Source: a virus
IMG/VR virus record: IMGVR_UViG_3300042868_008634
Coordinates: 1 to 56,158 of that record
Length of the DNA: 56,158 bases
Reading direction: 5' to 3' (one strand)
This document shows, one piece after another, positions 13,466-21,920 of this stretch. A model generated the notes under the pieces. It saw only the letters and a list, made by a program, of their open reading frames with translations, searched no databases and was not told the DNA's origin. How positions within the stretch are numbered: the first letter of the stretch is position 1; the number at the start of each line of letters is the position of its first letter. The position numbers and the translations under genes were made by a program.

Positions 13466-14767
13466 AAGATTACTCATCTCAACCTTATCCATGAAGGAAG
13501 AGTGAGAATTACAATGATCGATATTCATAATGTAAATACGACCAGTTTCTGCACGTTCCTTCAGGAGGTCCAGAAAGAGTTCTTGAGCACCGATAGTTTT
13601 TCTTGGAATAGACTCATCTCGTTCATAACGAACATATAACTCGTCAAATCTATCAGTGCCAAAAGCATCATACAAACCAGGAACAGAGTGCGGAGAGAAG
13701 AGTGAGATCTCTTCGTTGCGGATGAATCGTTCATAGAACAGTTTGCTAATTTGGATACTGTAGTCTAACTTGCGAACACGATTATCTTCGGTTCCTTTGT
13801 TATTTTTTAATACAAGAATATCCTCTATTTCTTGATGCCAGATAGGAAAGTGGACTGTAGCAGAACCACCTCTGATGCCGTTTTGTGTACAGCATCGCAC
13901 AGTTGCTTCAAACTTTTTAAGGAAGGGGACCACACCTGTGTGTTGTACCTCTCCACCTCTAATTTTACTGTTGATGCCACGGATTCGACCTGCGTTGATG
14001 CCGATTCCCGCCCTTTGTGCAACATATCTGCCGATAGCCATATCAGAACTAAAGATGCTATCGAGGGTGTCATCAACATCAACAAGCACACAGCTAGCAA
14101 ATTGTCGAAGTGGAGTTCGCACTCCCGCCATGATAGGTGTGGGAATGTTGATTTTATGTTTGGAGATTGCGTTGTAGTATCTTTTGACATATTCCAATCT
14201 AATTTCTTTTGGGTACTCTGCAAAAATAGTCAAAGCAATCATAATGTACATAAATTGAGGAGTTTCATAAACTTTTCCAGAACTCCTATCTTGCACCAAA
14301 TATTTATCAATCACTTGCCTGAGACCTGCATAAGTAAAAAGCATATCTCTTTCGTGATCAATAAAATGATTTACTTTATCAATTTCTTCTTTAGAATACT
14401 TTGTTAGTATTTGACTATCATAGATGTCTTTACTTGTACAAGTGATAATGTGATCATATAGATCAGAAGTACAACTAATACCACCATATAAACTTTTTCT
14501 TAGAGAAAACAAAAGCAATCTTGCTGCAACATATTGATAATTTGGATGTTCCAAATCAATCAAATCAGATGCACTACGAATAAGAATCTCTTGAATTTCT
14601 GCAGTTGTAATTCCATCATAGAACTGAATTCCAGATTGCATTTCAACTTGAGATGCAGAAACCCCTGCAAGATTTTTACAAGATTCTTCTACCATTAAAT
14701 GCATTTTATCAAGATCAAGTGACTCAATAGAACCATTTCTTTTTTTAACTTTTAATCCGTTGCTCAT
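13052..14767 (-). CDS. nrdA: N-terminal half of NrdA fused to split-intein N-part
   Basis: A 571-residue fusion. Residues 1-434 are the class Ia reductase alpha subunit: an ATP-cone-like start (VKKRNGSIESLDLDKMHLM), ASCVLVDVDDTLDSI with the first redox cysteine, GIGINAGRIRG, RGGSATVHFPIWH, and ending SFMDKVEMSNL. Cys435 begins the intein N-part of 137 residues: CVAGDTKIKI (block A), VLSYNTETNQQEWAPI, VVTPEHKVFTKNRGYVMA (block B), then DELVIN and a stop. The ATG at 14765-14767 overlaps the primase stop (ATGA); the longer frame uses TTG. The protein is inactive as an enzyme until joined to its other half. Confidence 0.93.
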   Translation of the reverse strand: MSNGLKVKKRNGSIESLDLDKMHLMVEESCKNLAGVSASQVEMQSGIQFYDGITTAEIQEILIRSASDLIDLEHPNYQYVAARLLLFSLRKSLYGGISCTSDLYDHIITCTSKDIYDSQILTKYSKEEIDKVNHFIDHERDMLFTYAGLRQVIDKYLVQDRSSGKVYETPQFMYIMIALTIFAEYPKEIRLEYVKRYYNAISKHKINIPTPIMAGVRTPLRQFASCVLVDVDDTLDSIFSSDMAIGRYVAQRAGIGINAGRIRGINSKIRGGEVQHTGVVPFLKKFEATVRCCTQNGIRGGSATVHFPIWHQEIEDILVLKNNKGTEDNRVRKLDYSIQISKLFYERFIRNEEISLFSPHSVPGLYDAFGTDRFDELYVRYERDESIPRKTIGAQELFLDLLKERAETGRIYIMNIDHCNSHSSFMDKVEMSNLCVAGDTKIKIKYPKAIYDDIGEIYDWKVYEEEIEIGDLDEYISSREIGVMSYKVSDNDPCEDVPQIEVLSYNTETNQQEWAPITAFAETSPKAKVMKITDEESGKSIVVTPEHKVFTKNRGYVMAKDLTETDELVIN

Positions 14768-15768
14768 ACTCGTTTCCAACTAATAAGTTTTGCTTTTGCT
14801 TCTAAACCAGAATATCTGTTTGATTTTAACATACTATTAACGTCAAGTCCAGAGAGAACCATATCATTAATATCCTTTTCATTGACATTTGATGGCCATA
14901 TCACAATAGATAATTTGAGGTCTATTGCTTTTTCCATTCTTTCCACAATTTGTTTATTTCTCTTTTCATTATCATAAACAATTACAAAATCAACATTAAA
15001 ATTACTTATTAAAAACATCTTATCAATATCAGCACCAACCATAGCAATAGCATTATCAATAAACATACTATCAATTGGACCCTCTGTGATATAAACAGTT
15101 TTGTTCCAATCTACATTATCAAGACCATAAATCTTTGGTTGATTTTCATCTAAAATAATTGTAATGTATTTAATTTTAGAATTTTTATTTAAACTACGAC
15201 CTTGAAACCCTATGATTTCCCTATTGTTTATGAGAGGAATGATGATTCTTGGTTCATCTTGATCTATAGATTCAAAAGTATATTTTTGCTCATTTGTCCA
15301 TTTCTTAAAATTCTCACAATAATATAATTGATTTAAGAATTTATCTGGAATTTTTCTATCCTGTAAATAGACTTTTGCTGGATGCTCAGTATTTAGTTCT
15401 GCTATAGTTGGTAGATTTATCTTATGTTTTTTTTCAAAAACAGTTTTTTCAAATTGAAAATTTGGATTTGGAGTGTTGGAATTTTTGCCCGTAATACCAC
15501 TCTTATACCTTTCCATCACATACTGATCGTATAAGACAACATCAAAATCTTTTAAAAAATTTGTGAATGTTCTTGAAATCCCACAATTATGACACTTATA
15601 ATTATGGTCATTTTTTAATTTATAAATGTATCCTCTTGCTTTACTTTTGTGTCGTTGAGAATCTCCGCAATAAGGACATCTAAAATTATAAAGACCAGTT
15701 TTTACTTGTTTAAATTTTTGCAATCTGGAAGAAACAAGTCCAACATATTTGGAATCAATTAAACTCAT
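14764..15768 (-). CDS. gp61: DNA primase
   Basis: A 334-residue DnaG-type primase that makes RNA primers with the gp41 helicase. The N-terminal zinc ribbon is CPYCGDSQRHK ... YKCHNCG at about residues 31-61. The Toprim domain shows VYITEGPIDSMFI and VDFVIVYDNEKRN. The gene is coupled to nrdA by ATGA overlap, joining primer and dNTP synthesis in one transcript. A sigma-70-like promoter lies 30 bases upstream in the preceding gene. Confidence 0.92.
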   Translation of the reverse strand: MSLIDSKYVGLVSSRLQKFKQVKTGLYNFRCPYCGDSQRHKSKARGYIYKLKNDHNYKCHNCGISRTFTNFLKDFDVVLYDQYVMERYKSGITGKNSNTPNPNFQFEKTVFEKKHKINLPTIAELNTEHPAKVYLQDRKIPDKFLNQLYYCENFKKWTNEQKYTFESIDQDEPRIIIPLINNREIIGFQGRSLNKNSKIKYITIILDENQPKIYGLDNVDWNKTVYITEGPIDSMFIDNAIAMVGADIDKMFLISNFNVDFVIVYDNEKRNKQIVERMEKAIDLKLSIVIWPSNVNEKDINDMVLSGLDVNSMLKSNRYSGLEAKAKLISWKRV

Positions 15769-15781
15769 TACAAAAAGAATA

Positions 15782-16204
15782 TTACTTCATTCTCTCTATT
15801 CTACTTGGTTCTTGTTGTGGTGTCAAGAAGGAAAGAACTGGTGGAGCAAATTTGATAATGATTGCAACAACTGCCAAACCACCCAGTATTTGCCATCTAA
15901 ATTTTGAAATTCCTTCTACCTTTTCTTCTACTTTTTCTATTCTTTCCCCAAGTTCTCTACTAATTGCTTCGTGTTGTTGTTTTGAAGATTCTTTAATATC
16001 CTCAATCATTTTAACAATAATATTGTCTGTTCTATTGCACTGCTCAATCTTTTCATTATGGACAGCTAACATTTGACTAATATTTTGACTTGTCTCACCA
16101 ATCTTTTGAATTGCGGTATCAATTCGTTCCATCATCTGTTCATAAACATTAATACGCTCTTCGAGTAAAGCTATTTTTGTTTCTGTTGATGATGGGTTAA
16201 ACAT
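15782..16204 (-). CDS. Coiled-coil membrane-anchored protein (140 aa)
   Basis: Residues about 8-105 form a long coiled coil (KIALLEERINVYEQMMERI ... ELGERIEKVEEKVEGI). A hydrophobic stretch at about 108-130 (WQILGGLAVVAIIIKFAPPV) is a transmembrane anchor, followed by a short charged tail. This N-in coiled coil plus C-terminal anchor recurs in phage proteins of unknown role. A spanin or holin role is possible but nothing specific supports it. Its 3' end carries the promoter for the primase gene. Confidence 0.65.
   Translation of the reverse strand: MFNPSSTETKIALLEERINVYEQMMERIDTAIQKIGETSQNISQMLAVHNEKIEQCNRTDNIIVKMIEDIKESSKQQHEAISRELGERIEKVEEKVEGISKFRWQILGGLAVVAIIIKFAPPVLSFLTPQQEPSRIERMK
15798..15826 (-). 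promoter_or_regulatory. Sigma-70-like early promoter for primase-nrdA
   Basis: TTGACA (15821-15826), 17-base spacer, TAGAAT (15798-15803), inside the end of the coiled-coil gene; start point about 20 bases before the primase ATG. Confidence 0.6.
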
Positions 16205-16212
16205 TGTCCTAA

Positions 16213-16434
16213 TTATTGTAGAGGTTTTCTTCTTTGCATTTTCGCAAGATCTTTAAAGAATGGATTCCAATATCTTTTTCTGCCCTTTCTTAAATCAACA
16301 GGAGGTTGGTCTGGGGGAAGTCCCGCAATATTAACAGGTCCATTTGGGTTATTTGTAGAATTAGCAATCACAGGAGATGCTCCTTCCTCTTTAAGATTAC
16401 GAACAATATTAATTAATCTATCTACTTTATCCAT
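16213..16434 (-). CDS. Conserved hypothetical protein (73 aa)
   Basis: A small basic protein with an N-terminal helix (MDKVDRLINIVRNLKEEGA), a Pro/Asn-rich linker (NPNGPVNIAGLPPDQPPVDL) and a basic tail (RKGRKRYWNPFFKDL ... RRKPLQ). It overlaps the previous gene by one base. Similar proteins occur beside structural genes in cyanophages. Function unknown; virion association is a guess. Confidence 0.6.
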   Translation of the reverse strand: MDKVDRLINIVRNLKEEGASPVIANSTNNPNGPVNIAGLPPDQPPVDLRKGRKRYWNPFFKDLAKMQRRKPLQ

Positions 16435-16805
16435 TAGACCACATTTAATTGCTTTAGGAAATCTATATCTATTGGTATATTATGAACTTCAGTTTTTGGA
16501 TATTCCGGAAGTCTTCCCAAGTAAATAATAAATGTTTTAATGATGCTCCAAAATTGACTATCAATTTTATAAAATAATAATGGTGTTGTAGCATCACCAA
16601 AAACATTATAAAGAATTATAAAATGATTAATTAATAAATGAATATTCAATGACCCAGATGATTTATATTTTTTCAACAATCTATTAATCCAATTAAATCT
16701 TTTCAAATCCTCATAAAAATCATCTTGGGTCAGTGATTGTGGATTATCATAATGTTTAATAGCAAACATTAAATAATTGTCTTCATTCAACTCATCAAAT
16801 CTCAT
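16434..16805 (-). CDS. Conserved phage protein of unknown function (123 aa)
   Basis: A compact helical protein starting MRFDELNEDNYLMFAIKHYD, with RFNWINRLLKKY and HLLINHFIILYNVFGDATTP. This pattern (AIKHYDNP, RLLKRY, LNHFI-LYNVFG) is a widely conserved phage family of unknown role usually found near head or tail genes. It follows the Ig-like decoration gene by 7 bases and overlaps the next gene by one base. Confidence 0.65.
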   Translation of the reverse strand: MRFDELNEDNYLMFAIKHYDNPQSLTQDDFYEDLKRFNWINRLLKKYKSSGSLNIHLLINHFIILYNVFGDATTPLLFYKIDSQFWSIIKTFIIYLGRLPEYPKTEVHNIPIDIDFLKQLNVV

Positions 16806-16812
16806 ATATCAA

Positions 16813-17700
16813 TTACGCATAAGTAAGTCTTGCTGTATCAGATGTCTTCGCAGCACCAGCAGCAGTAGTAATGTTAACTCTATAGTAGTAACCATTAGGT
16901 CTGTTGGCAGTTGTAGTTGTTGCCGCAATACCAAGAGTTGCTGTAGTTGGGTTGGTGTAAATAAGACCACCAAGCAATCCAGTAGTAACATTGGTAAATG
17001 CTGCTCCAACAGCAGTTGAGAACTGCCACTGATAAGAAAGTGCTGCAGAATCATTTGCTGCTGCAGTAACTGCGAATGTAGTTGCAACAGTTGTAGCAAT
17101 TCCAACACTATTTGATGGTTGAGCACTAATCGTAATGTAATTGTCTGCATATACTGCATCATCATCAGCATCACCAGTTGCTGTGTATGTTCCTAATGCA
17201 GAAGTGCTAATTCCAGACATCGCAACGAGAACTTCACTCTTAACTCTAAGATTTCCGTGAGTATCAATGTATGTATGAACTCCTACCCAACCTGCGTGTG
17301 CAGCAGCATACTGTGACCCACTTTGAGTAGCAGCAGTTTGCTCAAACTCATCAACACCATATACTCTATTAGTTGATGCAGAATTGCCAGTTCCAGTTAT
17401 AGTAGCAAAGTTTGTATCTTCTAATGTATAAACTGGTTTTTGAGATATTGAATATGCAATTCCAGCAATAGCAGCACCACTTAAATACTGAGTTGTTGCA
17501 ATTGAAATTTGAGTCTCCGAAGTAATTCCAGAAATTACCGCATTTCCAAAAGTTCCTCCGGCACCAATGGTAATTACTGCACCAGTAGTGACACCCACTG
17601 CTCTAAATGATGTTCCAGTACCAGTAATTGTTTTATTTGTATAATTGACAGTAACTGTTCCTGGTGAAAATACACCGTCTGCCTTACCCCAAAGTGCCAT
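16813..17700 (-). CDS. Head decoration or virion protein with Ig-like domain
   Basis: A 295-residue Gly/Ala/Thr-rich beta protein. The start MALWGKADGVFSPGTVTV is typical of a cyanophage virion family. The last 100 residues form an Ig-like domain: ITISAQPSNSVG, LSYQWQFSTAVG with the core Trp, and YYYRVNITTAAG. Ig-like domains on phage capsids (as in T4 Hoc) are thought to bind weakly to surfaces. A late promoter and a terminator lie upstream. Confidence 0.72.
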   Translation of the reverse strand: MALWGKADGVFSPGTVTVNYTNKTITGTGTSFRAVGVTTGAVITIGAGGTFGNAVISGITSETQISIATTQYLSGAAIAGIAYSISQKPVYTLEDTNFATITGTGNSASTNRVYGVDEFEQTAATQSGSQYAAAHAGWVGVHTYIDTHGNLRVKSEVLVAMSGISTSALGTYTATGDADDDAVYADNYITISAQPSNSVGIATTVATTFAVTAAANDSAALSYQWQFSTAVGAAFTNVTTGLLGGLIYTNPTTATLGIAATTTTANRPNGYYYRVNITTAAGAAKTSDTARLTYA

Positions 17701-17731
17701 GTCTTTTTTTCCGTAAGTTTCTTTATAATGA

Positions 17732-17739
17732 TATTTATA
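17732..17739 (-). promoter_or_regulatory. T4-type late promoter TATAAATA
   Basis: Exact match 32 bases before the Ig-like protein gene, directly after a terminator. Confidence 0.7.
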
Positions 17740-17742
17740 AAA

Positions 17743-17771
17743 AAAGAAGACCTTTATTTTTTGTCTTCTTT
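17743..17771 (-). terminator. Terminator of the small-gene pair
   Basis: Stem AAAGAAGAC / GTCTTCTTT, 11-base loop, then T run on the minus strand leading into the late promoter. The hairpin includes the last codons of the 54-aa gene. Confidence 0.7.
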
Positions 17772-17918
17772 GCGTAAAATTATTTTTAAAAAGTTAGTAG
17801 TTAAATCTAGTAATCCATTTTCTTCAAATTTTTTTGTTTTTGCTAACCACTCAGATGCAGTCAACAATAAACCTAAAATAATAGTTACTCCCCAATTTGT
17901 TATAAAACAAGTTATCAT
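17754..17918 (-). CDS. Small membrane protein (54 aa)
   Basis: A 54-residue protein with a hydrophobic helix at about residues 5-22 (FITNWGVTIILGLLLTASEW), then a charged amphipathic tail ending LRKEDKK. It overlaps the previous gene by ATGA. The single helix and basic tail are compatible with a holin-like or membrane-tethered peptide, but there is no diagnostic motif. Confidence 0.55.
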   Translation of the reverse strand: MITCFITNWGVTIILGLLLTASEWLAKTKKFEENGLLDLTTNFLKIILRKEDKK

Positions 17919-18088
17919 TTTTGTGGAGTAAAGAGTTTTTCTTTAACTAACACAACAACCATATCATCAATTGTGTTATCGGTTGTTTTTACATATTTCT
18001 CAAGAAGTTCAATTACAAGTTTCTTAACTTCTGGATGTGTAGCAATTTGAAGAATGAGTGGTTTTACCAATGCAACTACTACTCCCAT
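17915..18088 (-). CDS. Small conserved protein (57 aa)
   Basis: A 57-residue protein starting MGVVVALVKPLILQIATHPE, followed by helices (VKKLVIELLEKYVK, DDMVVVLVKEKLF). It is amphipathic rather than clearly transmembrane. A late promoter GATAAATA lies 26 bases upstream. It is coupled to the next small gene by ATGA. Function unknown. Confidence 0.6.
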   Translation of the reverse strand: MGVVVALVKPLILQIATHPEVKKLVIELLEKYVKTTDNTIDDMVVVLVKEKLFTPQK

Positions 18089-18113
18089 AATCCCCTCTTA
18101 TTAGGTTCAATTT

Positions 18114-18121
18114 TATTTATC
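18114..18121 (-). promoter_or_regulatory. Late promoter GATAAATA
   Basis: Fits NATAAATA, 26 bases before the 57-aa gene. Confidence 0.55.
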
Positions 18122-18137
18122 TCAAACTAGTCATCAA

Positions 18138-19550
18138 TCACCACTTAACTTTATTTGCCCAATAAGCAGCAGACATTTTTCCTTTAGAAATATTCTTTGC
18201 GTGTCCTGTTTGGAATCTATGACGACGACTTGCATATGCCTCAGACTCACCTTCTTTTTTTGGAGAACCTTTTACACCAAGTTGCCCAAAACGAATAATT
18301 TTTTCTGTTCCACCTTCACAAGCCTTTACAATATGTGACTTTCCAGTTTCACCAGACCCGTGTGCTTGTGATTTTGGTTTGTTGCACTTCATTGCATCTT
18401 TATCAACAGATTCAGAAAGACCTTCATCACTTTGGAGATATTCGGAAGCAGTATCAATATAATCTGCTGCTCTAGTAATTTTTGATTGAACCCAAGCAGG
18501 CATTTGCATATCTGCTTTTTTTATCTTTTTGCGAAGTGCTTTGATTGCTCTTTCCATTTGGTCCAATTCAACATTTGCCATATAACCTTCATCATCTTTT
18601 TTCTTACCACTGGCAATTTCCTTATGGTCCTCAGAAATATTTGGATTAATCTCAATAAATTTTGAGTTAGTGCCCTTCATCACATCAATCTTATCTTTTT
18701 TGTTTTTTGTCTTTGCAGTTTTTTCATTCTTTAATTCATCAACTTCAAACAAGAATTCTTCTCTCCAATTTGAATATTCTTCATTTCTTTGGGCAATAAG
18801 TCCTGCTTTGATTTTTGGATTTTGTCTTGCCCTCTGCCCCAAAGTCATTGCTTTTGGACCTCTTGACCCCTCAGGAACACCACCAGATGATGGAAGTCTC
18901 TTGGTAGCAGGAACAAGTCTCTTAGTTGCAGGAACAAGTCTCTTAGTTGCAGGAACAGGTCTTTTTTGTTCTGGACTTGATGAAGATTGTTGAGTTGATA
19001 ATGAAACTGGAGGTCTTTTTGGTCTTCCTGGTTTTTTTCTTTCTCTTGCTTTTTCTGGTTGATTTGAGGTGACTTTAGTTTCCTTTGCTTTTTTATATTC
19101 TCCTTTTGCTTTTAAATAACCAGGAGTATGAATTGCTGCTTTTGCCAATCCACCTGCAAGAGAACCTAAATTGCCAAGTGCTTTCATTGTGGCAGTTGCC
19201 CCACCTTCTTTGGAACCAATCGTATCAGTTTTTACACCACCAATTGCTGACTTGATTCTTTCTTTTGATTTTTCAAGATTTTTTTCTTTTATTCTCATTA
19301 ATTTTTGCTTTTTCTTTTCTTCTTCCTGTCCTCTTTGCTTTTCAATTTCTTGTTCTCTTGTTGCTTGACGACGCTCAAGATAATCCAAATATCTAGAATC
19401 TTTTTTATCTTCCTTTTTTCCAGTTTTCCCTTTATCCAAAAGAGCAGAACCCTTCAATGCAGTCTTAGCAATTTTAAGTCTTCTTTGCCTTTCTGCTTTT
19501 TCTTTATTTTTATCTTTTGCTTCAGAAATAATCTCTGCCCAATCTTTCAT
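18138..19550 (-). CDS. Putative capsid-associated protein (470 aa), repeat-rich
   Basis: The N-terminus MKDWAEIISEAKDK resembles T4 capsid-targeting sequences (such as MKTYQEFIAEA of internal protein III), with an IxE-A cleavage-type site. Residues 15-100 are a highly charged coiled coil. The middle is basic and Pro/Ser-rich with four VPATKRL-type repeats. Near residue 270 is NWREEFLFEVDELKNEK, then DHKEIASGKKKDDEGYM. The C-terminal 80 residues (KSHIVKACEGGTEKIIRFGQ, ISKGKMSAAYWANKVKW) are a conserved module I have seen in phage and large-virus proteins of unknown function. A late promoter lies upstream. Role inferred as packaged protein. Confidence 0.6.
   Translation of the reverse strand: MKDWAEIISEAKDKNKEKAERQRRLKIAKTALKGSALLDKGKTGKKEDKKDSRYLDYLERRQATREQEIEKQRGQEEEKKKQKLMRIKEKNLEKSKERIKSAIGGVKTDTIGSKEGGATATMKALGNLGSLAGGLAKAAIHTPGYLKAKGEYKKAKETKVTSNQPEKARERKKPGRPKRPPVSLSTQQSSSSPEQKRPVPATKRLVPATKRLVPATKRLPSSGGVPEGSRGPKAMTLGQRARQNPKIKAGLIAQRNEEYSNWREEFLFEVDELKNEKTAKTKNKKDKIDVMKGTNSKFIEINPNISEDHKEIASGKKKDDEGYMANVELDQMERAIKALRKKIKKADMQMPAWVQSKITRAADYIDTASEYLQSDEGLSESVDKDAMKCNKPKSQAHGSGETGKSHIVKACEGGTEKIIRFGQLGVKGSPKKEGESEAYASRRHRFQTGHAKNISKGKMSAAYWANKVKW
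18893..18961. repeat. 21-bp tandem repeat, about three copies
   Basis: Repeats encoding VPATKRL within the 470-aa gene; the last copies are nearly identical at the DNA level. Confidence 0.7.
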
Positions 19551-20746
19551 CTTTTTGTAGATAATTTTTTCCTATTGATATTTATCGTTTTCTTTGGCAT
19601 AGTTTCTTTAACTTCAACATCAGTAAAAGAAACCACAGGTTCTTTAGGTGTCATTTCCTGTGTGTGCTTTCTGTAATTACAAGTTCCAACTTCATAAACT
19701 TCACGAACATCTTTCAACCAATTTTTAAACATCTTTCCATCTTCAGTTACACAAATCAAGTAATTAGAACCTCTGCGGAATATTTTTCCAATAAGACCAC
19801 TACTCAAACTTTCCACAAATGTACCAACTTCAAAAAGTCCATTGTTCTTATAATTCCACCTCAATCCATCATAATCAAGTTCAGGAACAATTCTCCAAAC
19901 TTCTGTGTCTTCAGTTACATTCATAGATTTTGAAACCATATTAAATATTTTTTCTTTGTCTGCCTGACTTATTCCAGAAGGAATTCCCTGAACAAATCCA
20001 GCATAATCTCCTACTGCTGCAGATGTTCTCATTTTTGCAGAAGAACCAGGGTCTTCAATTTCACCATCAGGGTCTTTAATTCCAGCAGATATAACTTGAA
20101 TATTATTAAACTGATAGTCTTGACCCTCTCCCTTATGAACTAAACTTTGAAATTCTCCCAATCTGTCTTGCCCAACCACAATAGTAACATCAGTATATCC
20201 ATCATTATAAATTGAGACTAAAGAATCAAAAACAGTTCTAGTTTCTTCACTATCAACAATATATTCAGAATATTTTTTAAACATCATTCTCATAAGAGAA
20301 ATTTTTGTTTTTGGACTTAATGGATTTGATTGACCATCTTGGATTCTACTTGGATATATTCTATACTCATATCCCATTCTTTTTGCATTATTAAATCCTG
20401 CTTTTAATAATTGTTCGTGATTTTTGGATGGGGGGTTAAATCTCCCTAAAACTACTACAATTCCATTTGCAGTTTGTTCTGCTGGTAGTTTTTCTGTTGT
20501 AGATGGTTGTGGTGCTGCTTGAGTTGCACTACTTTGTTTTTTTGTTTCTTCTCCGGGTATTCCGTCTTGAGATGTAGTATCACCTTGACCAAAAAACTTT
20601 AATTTTCCGTTTACTGTTTTCGCAACAAAATTTCCTTGCTTATCATACCAATCACCGTGTCCGTTTCCAACAAGACCACGATTTTTTGCTTCGGTAGATG
20701 CAAGGGTTTCTACTGCTTCTCTTACAAATTGAGTAAAACTCTTCAT
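19547..20746 (-). CDS. NMN-adenylyltransferase-like protein with capsid-targeting-like N-terminus
   Basis: Residues 1-11 (MKSFTQFVREA) closely match T4 internal-protein targeting peptides. After a Gln/Thr/Pro-rich linker, a nucleotidyltransferase domain begins at about 95: VVVLGRFNPPSKNHEQLL (GRFxPP with the conserved His), LSPKTKISLMRMMF, VVGQDRLGEF, and SSAKMRTSAAVGDYAGF, the ISSTxxR-like site. The C-terminal beta module (GKIFRRGSNYLICVTEDGKM, FKNWLKDVREV) recurs in marine phage proteins. NMNATs join NMN and ATP to give NAD. Late promoter upstream. Injection of an NAD-synthesis or nucleotidyl-transfer enzyme with the DNA is a hypothesis. Confidence 0.72.
   Translation of the reverse strand: MKSFTQFVREAVETLASTEAKNRGLVGNGHGDWYDKQGNFVAKTVNGKLKFFGQGDTTSQDGIPGEETKKQSSATQAAPQPSTTEKLPAEQTANGIVVVLGRFNPPSKNHEQLLKAGFNNAKRMGYEYRIYPSRIQDGQSNPLSPKTKISLMRMMFKKYSEYIVDSEETRTVFDSLVSIYNDGYTDVTIVVGQDRLGEFQSLVHKGEGQDYQFNNIQVISAGIKDPDGEIEDPGSSAKMRTSAAVGDYAGFVQGIPSGISQADKEKIFNMVSKSMNVTEDTEVWRIVPELDYDGLRWNYKNNGLFEVGTFVESLSSGLIGKIFRRGSNYLICVTEDGKMFKNWLKDVREVYEVGTCNYRKHTQEMTPKEPVVSFTDVEVKETMPKKTININRKKLSTKR
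19579..19586 (-). promoter_or_regulatory. Late promoter GATAAATA
   Basis: Fits NATAAATA, 29 bases before the 470-aa gene, within the end of the NMNAT-like gene. Confidence 0.5.
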
Positions 20747-20764
20747 TATTACTTGTTTTTTAAA

Positions 20765-20772
20765 TATTTATA
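20765..20772 (-). promoter_or_regulatory. T4-type late promoter TATAAATA
   Basis: Exact match 19 bases before the NMNAT-like gene. Confidence 0.65.
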
Positions 20773-20773
20773 A

Positions 20774-21916
20774 TTACAATCTTCCTAACGAAATATTAGC
20801 AAGTGATGGTTCATAATAACCCTTTGATGCTCCTTTAGTGGCAAATTGTATTCTAAAACCAGGATAATTTGGCATCAAGGCAGAAGAATTGCTAGAACTA
20901 GGAACAATTGTCAAATAAACATTATCTCTCATTCTTATTATGTCATTTGAAGTCTCTTTATATATTATTGAAGAATTTAGTTCCAACTTATAATCTTGAC
21001 CACCTCCAACTTTTCTAATATCCCTGAAATCTCCAACATTAAATGATTGTATTAAAATATAATCAACTTTATTCATACCTTCACCAAAACAATATTTTTT
21101 AATTTCTCCAATTGTTGCTTTTAATCTAATGCCAATTAATGGTTTTCCAGTAGAAATATCAGTCAAAACCCCCCTTCCGGAAGAATTTGACACTGAAATC
21201 AAATTAGATTTTATCAGATAATCCAAAATATCATTTGCTGCAGAATATTGACTCGCACTTCCCCAAAAAGAAAAATTTTCCTTTTTTAAAGAAATTTTAA
21301 TTTTTTTATTATTTTTAGTTTTAATTGAAACATCCTCTTTCCCTAAAAGTTGTCCAACCCTCTCAATTGATTTTATTCCATTTATTGTATATTTTTGCTG
21401 ATTATTTTCATATAAAACTAAATTCAAATTCGGGTCAAATAAATTTGGCAAAGCAATCGTATTTTTTGCCTCATTAATTTTTTTTACCTGATCATTAATT
21501 TTTGAAACAAAATATTCTTCATTCAAAATACCTGGCCTTAATAATTCTGGAACTTTTGGTTTTATTGATTTTTGACTTTTAAAAAATATTTCAAATTTAG
21601 AGGTTGCTCTTTGTAAAGTTAATATAAAATCTACACCCAAAACATTGGATTGTCTTCCAGTAACAAAAATACTTTTTCCATTTAATAAAACGTCAGTAGA
21701 AAATAATTTAGTTATATCATCATATATTCTTTCCAAATTAGAAGAATACTGAGACTTCACAGTTAATAAAATTTTACTATCACTTGTTCTCTTTAAATCA
21801 TAAAATCTAGACCTTACATGAGGATAATTTTGATTTTGAACCGCACTAGATTTTAAAATATTAATTACTGTTGTGGCATTTAGTAATTTGTATCCACTAC
21901 TATTAATAATTGCCAT
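20774..21916 (-). CDS. Conserved hypothetical protein (380 aa)
   Basis: A 380-residue Lys/Asn/Ser-rich protein with mixed alpha and beta character: MAIINSSGYKLLNATTVINI at the start, DLLIKSNLISVSNSSGRG in the middle, and NYPGFRIQFATKG near the end. I recognise no enzyme motif. The order of strands with YILIQSFNVGDFRDI and the final GFRIQF could fit a nuclease-like or DNA-binding fold, but catalytic residues cannot be assigned. The late-type promoter in a hairpin just before the start suggests late expression and perhaps a virion role. Confidence 0.6.
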   Translation of the reverse strand: MAIINSSGYKLLNATTVINILKSSAVQNQNYPHVRSRFYDLKRTSDSKILLTVKSQYSSNLERIYDDITKLFSTDVLLNGKSIFVTGRQSNVLGVDFILTLQRATSKFEIFFKSQKSIKPKVPELLRPGILNEEYFVSKINDQVKKINEAKNTIALPNLFDPNLNLVLYENNQQKYTINGIKSIERVGQLLGKEDVSIKTKNNKKIKISLKKENFSFWGSASQYSAANDILDYLIKSNLISVSNSSGRGVLTDISTGKPLIGIRLKATIGEIKKYCFGEGMNKVDYILIQSFNVGDFRDIRKVGGGQDYKLELNSSIIYKETSNDIIRMRDNVYLTIVPSSSNSSALMPNYPGFRIQFATKGASKGYYEPSLANISLGRL

Positions 21917-21920
21917 TAAA

